The notes below the pieces were generated by a model. The model had not been told where the DNA came from. It saw only the letters and a list, made by a program, of their open reading frames with translations, and did not search any database. From positions 13,336 to 77,335 of the forward strand of contig JBKBOJ010000002.1 in the NCBI GenBank assembly GCA_046294815.1: a DNA stretch of 64,000 nucleotides, in the 5' to 3' direction. The stretch is from Pelomonas sp046294815. GTDB lineage: Bacteria > Pseudomonadota > Gammaproteobacteria > Burkholderiales > Burkholderiaceae_C. Each line of letters opens with the position of its first letter. Within the stretch, counting starts at the first letter, position 1. A program made the position numbers and the translations under genes. This document shows positions 7,711-15,483 of the stretch, in pieces.

Positions 7711-8583
7711 TCAGTCCGCCAGGGGGCCGAGCACCCGCATGGAGTAATCCACAGCGCGCACGTCCTTGGTCAGCCGGCCAATTGAAATGCGGTCCACGCC
7801 CGTGGCTGCAATCCAGCGCAGCTGGTCCAGCGCCACGCCGCCCGACACCTCCAGCAGCGCACGCCCCCCATTGACCGCCACGGCCTCGCGCATCTGCGCC
7901 TCGCTGAAGTTGTCCAGCAGCACGCTGACCGCGCCGGCCTCCAGCGCCTCACGCAGTTGCTCGATGGTCTCCACCTCGACCTGGATGTCCACGCCCGCGT
8001 TCAGCGCCTGGGCCGCCCGCAGCGCCGCGCCGACGCCACCCGCGGCGGCGATGTGGTTCTCCTTGATCAGGATGCCGGCGTACAGCGCCAGCCGCTGGTT
8101 CTGCCCGCCGCCCACGCGCACCGCGTACTTCTGCGCCTGGCGCAGGCCCGGGATGGTCTTGCGCGTGTCCAGGATGGCGCAGCCGCGCGGGTTGGTGCTG
8201 GCGCCCGCCACCGCGTCCACATAGGCGCGCGTGATGGTGGCCGTGCCGGACAGCAACTGCAGAAAGTTCAGCGCCGGCCGCTCGGCCGACAGCAGCAGAC
8301 GGCCATCGGCCTCGATGCGGCAGACCAGCGTGTCGGCGCTCATCGCGGCGCCCTCGTCATACAGCCACTCGATGCGCGCCGTCGGGTCCAGCGCGGCGAA
8401 CACGCCGTCGAACCAGTCACGCCCGCACAGCACGGCCTGCTCGCGCACGCGCACCTGCGCGGCCACACGCCGCCCGGCAGGCACAAGCTGGGCCGTCCAG
8501 TCACAGCGCCCGATATCCTCGGCCAGCGCATCGCGGATGTTGCGCGCGCGGGCCTCTTCCAGCGTCTCTTCCTGAAACATCAT
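7711..8583 (-). CDS. nadC: Nicotinate-nucleotide pyrophosphorylase (carboxylating)
   Basis: A 290-residue quinolinate phosphoribosyltransferase. It turns quinolinate and PRPP into nicotinate mononucleotide in de novo NAD synthesis. Typical blocks are AERPALNFLQLLSGTAT, DTRKTIPGLR, RVGGGQNQRLALYAGILIKENH and LEVSGGVALDQLRWIAATGVDRISIG. Length is normal. Two ATG codons stand in tandem at the start; the first overlaps the stop of the upstream FAH gene (ATGA), so the two are probably one transcript. nadA and nadB are not in the window. Confidence 0.96.
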   Translation of the reverse strand: MMFQEETLEEARARNIRDALAEDIGRCDWTAQLVPAGRRVAAQVRVREQAVLCGRDWFDGVFAALDPTARIEWLYDEGAAMSADTLVCRIEADGRLLLSAERPALNFLQLLSGTATITRAYVDAVAGASTNPRGCAILDTRKTIPGLRQAQKYAVRVGGGQNQRLALYAGILIKENHIAAAGGVGAALRAAQALNAGVDIQVEVETIEQLREALEAGAVSVLLDNFSEAQMREAVAVNGGRALLEVSGGVALDQLRWIAATGVDRISIGRLTKDVRAVDYSMRVLGPLAD

Positions 8584-9278
8584 TCGGCCGGCCCAATGGT
8601 CAACGAAATCTCACCCACGCCCTCGATGCGCCCCTGCAGCACATCGCCCGGCAGCACGGCGCCCACGCCGGCCGGCGTGCCGGTGTAGATCAGGTCGCCC
8701 GGGTGCAGGTGGTAGAGCTGCGACAGATTGGCCACGATCTCGGCCTGGCGCCAGATCATGTCGGCCAGGTCGCCGCGCTGCTTTTCCACGCCGTTGACGG
8801 CCAGCACGATCGCGCCGCGCTCCAACAGGCCCACCTCGGATACGCGCACGATCTCGCCCAGGATGGCCGATTGGTCGAAGCCCTTGGCCGTGTCCCAGGG
8901 CTTGCCGGCCGCCTTGGCGGCGGCCTGCAAGTCGCGCCGCGTCATGTCCAGGCCCGGCGCATAGCCCCAAATCGCCGCGCGCGCGGCGTCCGGCGCCACC
9001 TTGAACACCGGCGCGCCGATCGCGATGACCAGTTCCATCTCGTACTGGTAGTTCTGCGTCTGGCTCGGGTAGGGCACCGTGGCGCCGGAGAGCGTCAGCG
9101 CGGTCGCCGGCTTGGTGAAGTAGAACGGCGGCTCGCGCGTCGGGTCATGGCCCATCTCGCGGGCATGATCGGCATAGTTGCGGCCGACGCAGAAGATGCG
9201 TCGCACCGCATAGCGCGCGTGCGTGCCGCGCACGGGCGCGCTGGGAATCTCCGGCGGAGGGAAGACGTAATTGCTCAT
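8580..9278 (-). CDS. Fumarylacetoacetate hydrolase family protein
   Basis: A 232-residue member of the FAH family, whose enzymes hydrolyse, decarboxylate or isomerise acylpyruvates and related compounds using a metal ion. IFCVGRNYADHAREMG, PPFYFTKPATAL, the metal-ligand region YQYEMELVIAIG, GYAPGLDMTRRDLQ and LIYTGTPAGVG are the family's conserved blocks. The length matches the short acylpyruvase/FAHD1-like proteins. Its start codon overlaps that of the divergent rlpA gene (shared CATG), so each gene's leader lies within the other's coding sequence. No good ribosome-binding site precedes the ATG. Confidence 0.93.
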   Translation of the reverse strand: MSNYVFPPPEIPSAPVRGTHARYAVRRIFCVGRNYADHAREMGHDPTREPPFYFTKPATALTLSGATVPYPSQTQNYQYEMELVIAIGAPVFKVAPDAARAAIWGYAPGLDMTRRDLQAAAKAAGKPWDTAKGFDQSAILGEIVRVSEVGLLERGAIVLAVNGVEKQRGDLADMIWRQAEIVANLSQLYHLHPGDLIYTGTPAGVGAVLPGDVLQGRIEGVGEISLTIGPAE

Positions 9279-10176
9279 GACAGGCAACAGCCGACTGGAA
9301 CGAAGCGCGCAGCATACTGGGCTGCTCCTGCTGCTGGGGGCGCTGGTGCTGCTGAGCGGCTGTGCGACACGGCCTGTCAGCAGCGAGCGAGACGGCCCGG
9401 AGGCCAACCCGCCGCCCAACCTCGCCAGCGTGCCCGATGCCGTGCCACGGCTGGAGGCCATCCGCATCGGTGGGCCCAACAAGCCCTATGAGGTGCTGGG
9501 CGAACGCTACCAGCCGCTGACCGGCGACGTGCCCTATGCCGAGCGCGGCTTGGCCTCCTGGTACGGCAAGAAGTTCCACGGCCGGCCCACGGCCAGCGGC
9601 GAGGTCTACAACATGTACGCCATGACGGCCGCGCACCCCACGCTGCCCATCCCCAGCTATGCGCGCGTGCGCAACCTGGCCAACGGCCGTGAGGTCATCG
9701 TGCGCGTGAACGACCGCGGCCCCTTCCACCGCGGCCGCATCATCGACCTCAGCTACACCGCCGCGCTGAAGCTGGACCTGCTGCGCGGCGTGGCACCGGT
9801 GGAAGTGCGGCGCATCACCCATGCCGAGATCCGCGCCGGCAGCTGGCAGCAGCCGGCCGACGAACCCACGCCGGTATTCGTGCCCGACGCCGCGCCCGGC
9901 GCGCCGCAGCGCGACACCACCGCCAGCATCGCGAGCGCGGCTGCTGGCGTGTGGCTGCAGTTCGGCGCGTTTGCCAGGCTGGACGCCGCCGAGGCGCTGC
10001 GCCAGCGCGTCGCCGAGGCCGACCTCGGCCTGCTGCCGCTGCTGACCATCGTGCGCGAAGCCGGCCTGCACCGGCTGCGCGCCGGGCCCTTCCCCAGTGT
10101 GGACGAAGCCCGCGCGGTCGCCGCGCGCTTGCGCGAGGACGGCGGCGTGGAGTCCTCGCTGGTCGAGAAGCGCTGA
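9277..10176 (+). CDS. rlpA: Septal ring lytic transglycosylase RlpA (lipoprotein with SPOR domain)
   Basis: A 299-residue envelope lipoprotein. Near residue 25 a hydrophobic stretch ends in the lipobox LLSGC, predicting lipid attachment. The RlpA double-psi beta-barrel follows (GLASWYGKKFHGRPTASGE, then RVNDRGPFHRGRIIDLSYTAA) with the conserved Asp and His. The C-terminus is a SPOR domain (WLQFGAFARLDAAEALRQRV) that binds denuded glycan at the division septum. An in-frame TTG at 9271 has better spacing to the GGAGGG at 9256-9261 than the ATG at 9277, so the real start may be two codons earlier. Confidence 0.93.
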   Translation: MTGNSRLERSAQHTGLLLLLGALVLLSGCATRPVSSERDGPEANPPPNLASVPDAVPRLEAIRIGGPNKPYEVLGERYQPLTGDVPYAERGLASWYGKKFHGRPTASGEVYNMYAMTAAHPTLPIPSYARVRNLANGREVIVRVNDRGPFHRGRIIDLSYTAALKLDLLRGVAPVEVRRITHAEIRAGSWQQPADEPTPVFVPDAAPGAPQRDTTASIASAAAGVWLQFGAFARLDAAEALRQRVAEADLGLLPLLTIVREAGLHRLRAGPFPSVDEARAVAARLREDGGVESSLVEKR

Positions 10177-10195
10177 CCCAACTGCCGTTTCTCGG

Positions 10196-11461
10196 TCAAG
10201 TCGTCGCCGTCGCGGTCGGCGGCGCCAGCCGCAGCAGCACGGCAAAGCCCTGCGGGCTGTCGGGCAGCGCCAGGTCGCCGCCATGCGCCAGCGCGACGCG
10301 CTGCGCCAGGCGCAGGCCCAGGCCCTGGTCGGCCGCGCCGGTGGCCAGGCGCTCGCGCAAGACCTGGCGCTGCGCCTCGGGCAGGCCCGTGCCGTCGTCG
10401 CGCAGCAGCAGGCTGCCAACCTCGGGCTGCTCCAGCCACAAGCGCGTGGCGCCGTGGCGCTGGGCGTTGTCGGCCAGGTTCAGCAGCGCGGCGGCCAGCA
10501 GCTCGGCGTCGGCATGCAGCGGGCAGGGCGGGCCGTCCTGCAGCTGCAGCGTGCCCAGCGGCAGGCCGGCCAGCAGCGTGCGCGCGTCCAGCGCCTGGCG
10601 CTGCAGCTCGGGCGTGCTGCGGAACAAGCGCAGCAGGGCCAGCAGCAGGTGCTGCAGGCGGCGGCTGGCCTCGCGCACGCGCTGCAGCCGCGGCTGGCCG
10701 GGCTGCTCCTTGAGCGCCACGGCCAGCTGCGCATCCATGCCGGCCAGCGGTGTGCGCAGCAGGTGCGCGACCTGGGCACTGAACTCGCGCTCCACGGCCA
10801 GGCGCTCGCCCAGCCGCTCGGCAAAGCGGCCCAGCGCCGCATGGATGGGCAGCAACTCGCGCCGCGCGGGCGGGCCCAGCTGCTCGGCCAGCCCGCGCGG
10901 ATCGCTGTGCGCAGCGTCGAAGCCGGCCAGCCGTTCGGCCAGGCGCTGCAATGGCCGCAGCTCGCGCTGGACGTACCAGGCCAGCAGCGGCAGGCCCAAC
11001 ACGCCCAGCGCCAACGCAGCCAGCAGCGCATGGCCGCGCAGCTCGCGGCGCACCTCGTGGCGCTCGGCGCGGCTCTGGGCCACCACCAGCAGGCCGCGGC
11101 CGGCAGGCAGCGGCTGGCCGTACAGCCGCCAGCGCGCGTGCTCGGCAAAGCCGGCGGCGGGCTGCCAGTCGGCCGGCTCGGCGCCGGGGCTGCTGCGCGC
11201 GAGCCGCCCCTGGGCGTCGAACCAGGCCCAGGCAAAGCGCTGCGCCTCGGCGGGCGCGTCCGCGGGCGGCGCGGCGCTGTCCAGCAGCAGCGGCGCGAGC
11301 TGGGCCGCGGTGGCCTGCAGGCCGTCGTCCAGCAACTCGTCGACCTCCTCGCCCACGGTCCAGACGGCCGCGGCCGTGACGCTGAGCGCGATCAGCAGGC
11401 TGCCCAGGCCGCTGACCCACAGCAGCCGCCGGGTGATCGAAGGCAGCGCCCGCTCAGTCAT
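10196..11461 (-). CDS. Sensor histidine kinase (OmpR-partner type)
   Basis: A 421-residue inner-membrane kinase. Transmembrane helices lie near residues 13-34 and 144-164, enclosing a periplasmic domain of about 110 residues. A HAMP-like linker, dimerisation domain and ATPase domain follow. The phosphorylated His is H233 in VAHLLRTPLAG; the usual acidic residue after it is Leu here. N box (LLNLADNAQRHG), G1 (DDGTGLP) and G2 (GLGLRLAQRV) are intact. The ATG at 11461 overlaps the response-regulator stop by 8 bp. Layout resembles QseC/PmrB systems. The stimulus is unknown. Confidence 0.9.
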   Translation of the reverse strand: MTERALPSITRRLLWVSGLGSLLIALSVTAAAVWTVGEEVDELLDDGLQATAAQLAPLLLDSAAPPADAPAEAQRFAWAWFDAQGRLARSSPGAEPADWQPAAGFAEHARWRLYGQPLPAGRGLLVVAQSRAERHEVRRELRGHALLAALALGVLGLPLLAWYVQRELRPLQRLAERLAGFDAAHSDPRGLAEQLGPPARRELLPIHAALGRFAERLGERLAVEREFSAQVAHLLRTPLAGMDAQLAVALKEQPGQPRLQRVREASRRLQHLLLALLRLFRSTPELQRQALDARTLLAGLPLGTLQLQDGPPCPLHADAELLAAALLNLADNAQRHGATRLWLEQPEVGSLLLRDDGTGLPEAQRQVLRERLATGAADQGLGLRLAQRVALAHGGDLALPDSPQGFAVLLRLAPPTATATT

Positions 11462-12128
11462 GGCCGCCGCCGCCCTGGACGCGGTAGCCCATGCCGCGGC
11501 GCGACTCGATGCTGTCGCGCCCCAGCTTGCGGCGCAGGTTGGCGACATGCACCTCCAGCGCATTGCTGCTGGCCGCCTCACCGCTGAAGCCGTGGATGAG
11601 CCGCTCCAGCAGGTCCTTGCTGACCCAACGGCCGGCGCGCAGGCCCAGCACCTCCAGCACGGCCCATTCGCGCGCGGTCAACTCCACCGGCCGGCCGTCC
11701 ACCCAGGCACGCCGGCCGGCCAGATCGGCCTGCACGCCCGGCCCCAGCGCCAGCCCTTGGGTGCCGCCCTGCTGGCGGCGCAGCAGCCTGCGCAGCCGGG
11801 CCGCCAGCTCCTCGGGCGCGAAGGGCTTGACGAGGTAGTCGTCGGCGCCAGCATCCAGCCCGTCGATGCGGTCGGCCAGCTGGTCGCGGGCGGTCAGCAG
11901 CAGGGCCGGGGTCTGGCGGCCGGCGGCGCGCAGCTCGCCCAGCCACTGGCGGCCGGAGCCGTCGGGCAGCTGCCAGTCCAGCAGCCAGGCGTCGAAGGGC
12001 TCGCCCCGCAGCGTGGCGCGGGCCGTGGCCAGGTTGCGGCACCAGTCCACCACATGGCCTTCGGCGGCCAGGAAGTCGCGCAGGCCCTCGCCCAGCACGG
12101 GGTCGTCTTCGAGCAGCAGCAGCCTCAT
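11454..12128 (-). CDS. Response regulator, OmpR/PhoB family
   Basis: A 224-residue regulator. The receiver domain begins MRLLLLEDDPVLGEG and has the phospho-acceptor Asp in AWLLDWQLPDG and the Lys in YLVKPFAPEEL. A winged-helix DNA-binding domain follows (LTAREWAVLEVL, then LEVHVANLRRKLG, ending RGMGYRVQG). The architecture is like QseB/PmrA. The start is the ATG at 12128. The regulator is co-transcribed with the downstream kinase and faces the divergent PAP2 gene across 62 bp holding an 11-bp-spaced direct repeat, a likely binding site. Confidence 0.93.
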   Translation of the reverse strand: MRLLLLEDDPVLGEGLRDFLAAEGHVVDWCRNLATARATLRGEPFDAWLLDWQLPDGSGRQWLGELRAAGRQTPALLLTARDQLADRIDGLDAGADDYLVKPFAPEELAARLRRLLRRQQGGTQGLALGPGVQADLAGRRAWVDGRPVELTAREWAVLEVLGLRAGRWVSKDLLERLIHGFSGEAASSNALEVHVANLRRKLGRDSIESRRGMGYRVQGGGGHD

Positions 12129-12148
12129 AGGCGGCACCGTAGCACAGC

Positions 12149-12167
12149 GCTTCAGCCTGGCTTCAGC
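12149..12167. promoter_or_regulatory. Candidate OmpR-type operator (direct repeat)
   Basis: GCTTCAGC occurs twice with starts 11 bp apart (12149 and 12160). That is one helical turn, the spacing seen for OmpR/PhoB-family regulators binding head-to-tail. It lies midway between the response-regulator start (12128) and the PAP2 phosphatase start (12191). Confidence 0.45.
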
Positions 12168-12190
12168 AACAGCCTCTGCAATCCCGCACC

Positions 12191-12868
12191 ATGCTCGCCC
12201 CTGCCCGCCCCCACCGCCCACTGCTGGCCCTGACCGCTGGCCTGCTGCTGGTCGTCGCCTGGGACGCCAGCGGCCTGGACCTCTGGCTGGCGCACGCCTT
12301 CGGCAGCCGTGCCGGTTTCCCGGCGCGCGAGGCCTTCTGGGCGCGCGGCCTGCTGCACGAGGGGATGCGCATGCTCTGGCTGGCGGCCTGGCTGGCGCTG
12401 GCGGTGGACGCCTGGCGCCGAGCGCCGGTGGCCGACGGACCGTCGCGACTGGAGCGCCGCCGCGCGCTGATCGCCGGGCTGGCGCTGCTGCTGGTGGTGC
12501 CGGCGCTGAAATCTCTGAGCCACACCAGCTGCCCCTGGAGCCTGACGGACTTCGGCGGCAGCGCGCCCTGGGTGTCGCACTGGGACTGGACGCTGCGCGA
12601 CGGCGGGCCCGGCCACTGCTTCCCGTCCGGCCACACGGCCGGCGCCGCCGCCTTCGCGCCGTTCGCCTGGATCTGGGGACGGCGCGGCTGGGTGCTGCTG
12701 GCACTCAGCACGGGCCTGGCCAGCCTCGGCCAGCTGGCGCGCGGCGCGCATTTCCTGAGCCACACGCTGTGGGCGGCCTGGATCTGCGTGGCGCTGGGCT
12801 GGCTGCTGCTGCAGTTGCTGCGCCGGCCGCTGCCGCGGCTCAGGCCGGCGCTGCGCTGGCGCGACTGA
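12191..12868 (+). CDS. PAP2-family membrane phosphatase
   Basis: A 225-residue integral membrane protein with about five hydrophobic segments and the PAP2 phosphatase motifs: a Lys motif in LKSLSHTSCPW, CFPSGHTAGA (motif 2) and ARGAHFLSHTLWAAW (motif 3). Such enzymes remove phosphate from lipids including lipid A, undecaprenyl diphosphate and phosphatidylglycerol phosphate. Proteins of this subtype are often encoded beside PmrAB/QseBC-like systems, as here, which suggests envelope modification under control of the divergent regulator. That role is inferred. Its 3' end overlaps the decayed gene on the other strand by 29 bp. Confidence 0.9.
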   Translation: MLAPARPHRPLLALTAGLLLVVAWDASGLDLWLAHAFGSRAGFPAREAFWARGLLHEGMRMLWLAAWLALAVDAWRRAPVADGPSRLERRRALIAGLALLLVVPALKSLSHTSCPWSLTDFGGSAPWVSHWDWTLRDGGPGHCFPSGHTAGAAAFAPFAWIWGRRGWVLLALSTGLASLGQLARGAHFLSHTLWAAWICVALGWLLLQLLRRPLPRLRPALRWRD

Positions 12869-13212
12869 GCCTGCGCGCCAGCACGTCCATGAACACCTGC
12901 AGCGCGCCGAAGCGGTTGGCGCCGTTGAGGTTCATGTTGGACACATAGGGCAGCGTCAGCCCGTCCGCGCTGATGACGGCGTCGCCGCTGAACGCGCCCG
13001 GTGTGTCCGTCATCTGCAGGAAGCTGCCGGAGAGCAGGTCGTAGACGAAGACCTGGGTGTTGCCCTGGATGACGCCCGAAAAGCTCTGCGTGGCCACGTC
13101 GTGCAGCCGCACGCCCAGGTTGTCGGTGGCCACCGCAATGGTGTTGCCGTCGCGGCCTGGACCAGGCCGGCACACAACAGCGCGAGCAGCGGGGCGCGCG
13201 GCGCAGGCGCAT
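12840..13212 (-). pseudogene. Remnant of a secreted WD40-like (PD40/TolB-like) beta-propeller protein
   Basis: Three pieces of one gene are visible on the - strand. From ATG 13212 a start MRLRRAP leads, one frame over, into LLALLCAGLVQAATA, a good signal peptide. The sequence then passes, in a third frame, into DGNTIAVATDNLGVRLHDV and on through QVFVYDLLSGSFLQMTDTPG to a stop at 12840. That segment has the repeating strand pattern of PD40 propellers. A complete protein would have several hundred residues, so a large internal deletion plus frame changes has left only the two ends. No intact copy is in the window. Confidence 0.7.
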
Positions 13213-13259
13213 GGTGCGAGACATCCGCTCCGGCGCGGGGCCTTGTCTACACTGCCCGC

Positions 13260-14246
13260 ATGATTTCCCCCAATTTCGACGCCGCGCGTGCCATCCGCAT
13301 GGGCCAGCAGGCCCTGGCGGTCGAGGCCCGCGCGCTGACCGAGCTGGGCCCGCGTCTGGGCGAGGCCTTCGGCCGCGCCGTGCAGGCCATCCTCGCCTGC
13401 CGCGGCCGCGTGGCCGTGATGGGCATGGGCAAGAGCGGCCATGTGGGCCGCAAGATCGCTGCCACGCTCGCCTCCACCGGCACGCCCGCGCTATTCGTCC
13501 ACCCCGCCGAGGCGGCCCACGGCGACCTGGGCATGGTCACCGGCGGCGACATCGTGCTGGCCCTGTCCAACTCCGGCGAGAGCGACGAGCTCAACGCCAT
13601 CCTGCCGGTGCTCAGGCGCCTGGGTGTGCCCGTCGTCGCGATGACCGGGCGCCGGGAGTCCAGCCTGGCCGCGCATGCCGACATCGTGCTGGACAGCGCC
13701 GTGCCCGAAGAGGCCTGCCCGCTGCAACTCGCCCCCACCGCCAGCACCACCGCGCAGATGGCGCTGGGCGATGCGTTGGCCGTGGCGCTGCTGGATGCGC
13801 GCGGCTTCAAGGCCGAGGACTTTGCCCGCTCTCATCCCGGCGGCGCCTTGGGCCGCAAGCTGCTGACCCATGTGCGCGACCTGATGCGCAGCGGCGACGC
13901 GCTGCCGCGTGTGGCGCCCAGCACGCCTTTCACCGAGCTGATGCGCGAGATGAGCGCCAAGGCGCTGGGCATGGCGGTGGTGGTCGACGCCGACGACCGT
14001 GTGCAAGGCATCTTCACCGACGGCGATCTGCGCCGGCTCATCGAGCAGGGCCGCGACCTGCGCGCGCTGACTGCGGCCGAAGTGGCTCATCCCAAGCCGC
14101 GCACGGTAGCCGCCGACGCGCTGGCGGTCGACGCCGCCGACCTGATGGAGGCGGCCCGCATCACGGTCGTCCTCGTCGTCGATGCCGAGCAGCACCTGCT
14201 GGGCGCCGTCAGCATCAACGACCTGATGCGCGCCAAGGTCATCTGA
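13260..14246 (+). CDS. kdsD: D-arabinose 5-phosphate isomerase
   Basis: A 328-residue enzyme that isomerises ribulose 5-phosphate to arabinose 5-phosphate, the first step of Kdo synthesis for lipopolysaccharide. An N-terminal SIS domain has GRVAVMGMGKSGHVGRKIA, HPAEAAHGDLGM and LALSNSGESDE. SHPGGALGRKLL links it to two CBS domains covering the C-terminal 130 residues. Length matches KdsD/KpsF. The ATG at 13260 is used; a longer frame reaches into the pseudogene. kdsC follows with a one-base stop/start overlap. Confidence 0.96.
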   Translation: MISPNFDAARAIRMGQQALAVEARALTELGPRLGEAFGRAVQAILACRGRVAVMGMGKSGHVGRKIAATLASTGTPALFVHPAEAAHGDLGMVTGGDIVLALSNSGESDELNAILPVLRRLGVPVVAMTGRRESSLAAHADIVLDSAVPEEACPLQLAPTASTTAQMALGDALAVALLDARGFKAEDFARSHPGGALGRKLLTHVRDLMRSGDALPRVAPSTPFTELMREMSAKALGMAVVVDADDRVQGIFTDGDLRRLIEQGRDLRALTAAEVAHPKPRTVAADALAVDAADLMEAARITVVLVVDAEQHLLGAVSINDLMRAKVI

Positions 14247-14824
14247 TGGCCGCGCTGCGCTTCCCCACCGAGTTGCTGGTCAAGGCCCAGGGCCGCGGCC
14301 TGGGCGTCAAACTGGCCCTGTTCGACGTGGACGGCGTGCTGACCGACGGCCGCATCTACATCGGCGAGCAGGGGGAGAGCTTCAAGGCCTTCAGCACGCT
14401 GGACGGCCATGGCCTGAAGTCGCTACAGCAGGCGGGCATCACGCCAGTCGTCATCACCGGCCGCGACAGCCCCGCCGTGCGCCGCCGCGTGGCCGACCTG
14501 GGCCTGCAGCATGCGCTGTACGGCGTGGGCGACAAGCTGGCCGCCGCCGAGCCGCTGCTGCGGCAGCTGGGGGCGTCCTGGGGCGAGGTCGCTGCCATCG
14601 GCGACGATTGGCCCGACCTGCCGCTGCTGACCCGCGCCGGCTTCGCCTGCGCACCGCCGGGCGCCCATGCCGAGGTGCTGGCCGTGGCCCACCATGTCAC
14701 GCGTGCGGCCGCCGGGTTCGGCGCGGCCCGCGAGTTCTGCGACCTGCTGCTGATGGCCGCAGGCCACTACCAGCGCCTGCTGCACGCCCACCACGCCACG
14801 CTGGATGGAGGCCGGCCCGCGTGA
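14246..14824 (+). CDS. kdsC: 3-deoxy-D-manno-octulosonate 8-phosphate phosphatase
   Basis: A 192-residue HAD-superfamily phosphatase that releases Kdo from Kdo 8-phosphate. Motif I is ALFDVDGVLTDGRIYIGEQGE, with the nucleophilic Asp and acid/base Asp. Motif II is VVITGRDS. The late IGDDWPDLPLL gives the metal ligands. It lacks a cap domain, as KdsC tetramers do. Start and stop overlap kdsD (one base) and lptC (GTGA), so the three genes form one translated unit. Confidence 0.96.
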   Translation: MAALRFPTELLVKAQGRGLGVKLALFDVDGVLTDGRIYIGEQGESFKAFSTLDGHGLKSLQQAGITPVVITGRDSPAVRRRVADLGLQHALYGVGDKLAAAEPLLRQLGASWGEVAAIGDDWPDLPLLTRAGFACAPPGAHAEVLAVAHHVTRAAAGFGAAREFCDLLLMAAGHYQRLLHAHHATLDGGRPA

Positions 14825-15483
14825 CGCCCACCCGCCTGCCCGCCCCCACGCCGCGCCGCCTGCGCCCGCCCCAGCCCTGGCTGTGGCGCGTGCAGAGCCT
14901 GCTGTCCAACTACCTGCCGCTGCTGCTGATGGCGCTGCTGGCCAGCGGCACCTGGTGGCTGGTGAAGAACACGCCGCTGCTGGGCGAGCCCGGCGAGCCC
15001 ACGCCGCCGCGCCATGTGCCCGACTACCGCATGGCGAACTTCGAGATCCAGCGCATCGGCGCGGACGGCCGGCTCAAGCTGCAGATCGCCGGTGCCGAGC
15101 TGCGCCACTACCCCGACACCGACACGATCGAGATCGACCAAGTGCGCGTGCGCGCGACCGCGCCCGACGGCAGCCTGGCCATCGCCGAGGCACGCCGCGC
15201 GCTCAGCAACGGCGACGGCAGCGACCTGCAGCTGCTGGGCGACGTGCGGCTGCGGCGGCTTGCACCCGGCTCGGGCGACAACGCGCCGGCGCTGCTGGAG
15301 GTGCGCGGCGAGTTCCTGCAGGCACTGCGCCATAGCGAGGTGCTGCGCTCGCACCTGCCGGTACAGATCCGCCAGGGCGGCGCCACGCTCAATGCCAGCA
15401 ACTTCGAGTACCGCCACCTGAGCGGCCAGCTGAGCTTCACCGGCAAGGCGCAGGGACAATTCAGCCCGCGGGGGGCGCGATGA
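14821..15483 (+). CDS. lptC: LPS export protein LptC
   Basis: A 220-residue bitopic protein starting at GTG 14821, within the GTGA overlap with kdsC. A proline-rich cytoplasmic start is followed by one transmembrane helix (about residues 29-47, LLSNYLPLLLMALLASGTWW). A periplasmic LptC jellyroll comes next, marked by PDYRMANFEIQRIGADGRLKLQIAG and LNASNFEYRHLSGQLSFTGKA. LptC links the LptBFG transporter to LptA in the trans-envelope bridge. lptA and lptB, often next in this cluster, do not follow. Confidence 0.93.
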   Translation: MTPTRLPAPTPRRLRPPQPWLWRVQSLLSNYLPLLLMALLASGTWWLVKNTPLLGEPGEPTPPRHVPDYRMANFEIQRIGADGRLKLQIAGAELRHYPDTDTIEIDQVRVRATAPDGSLAIAEARRALSNGDGSDLQLLGDVRLRRLAPGSGDNAPALLEVRGEFLQALRHSEVLRSHLPVQIRQGGATLNASNFEYRHLSGQLSFTGKAQGQFSPRGAR

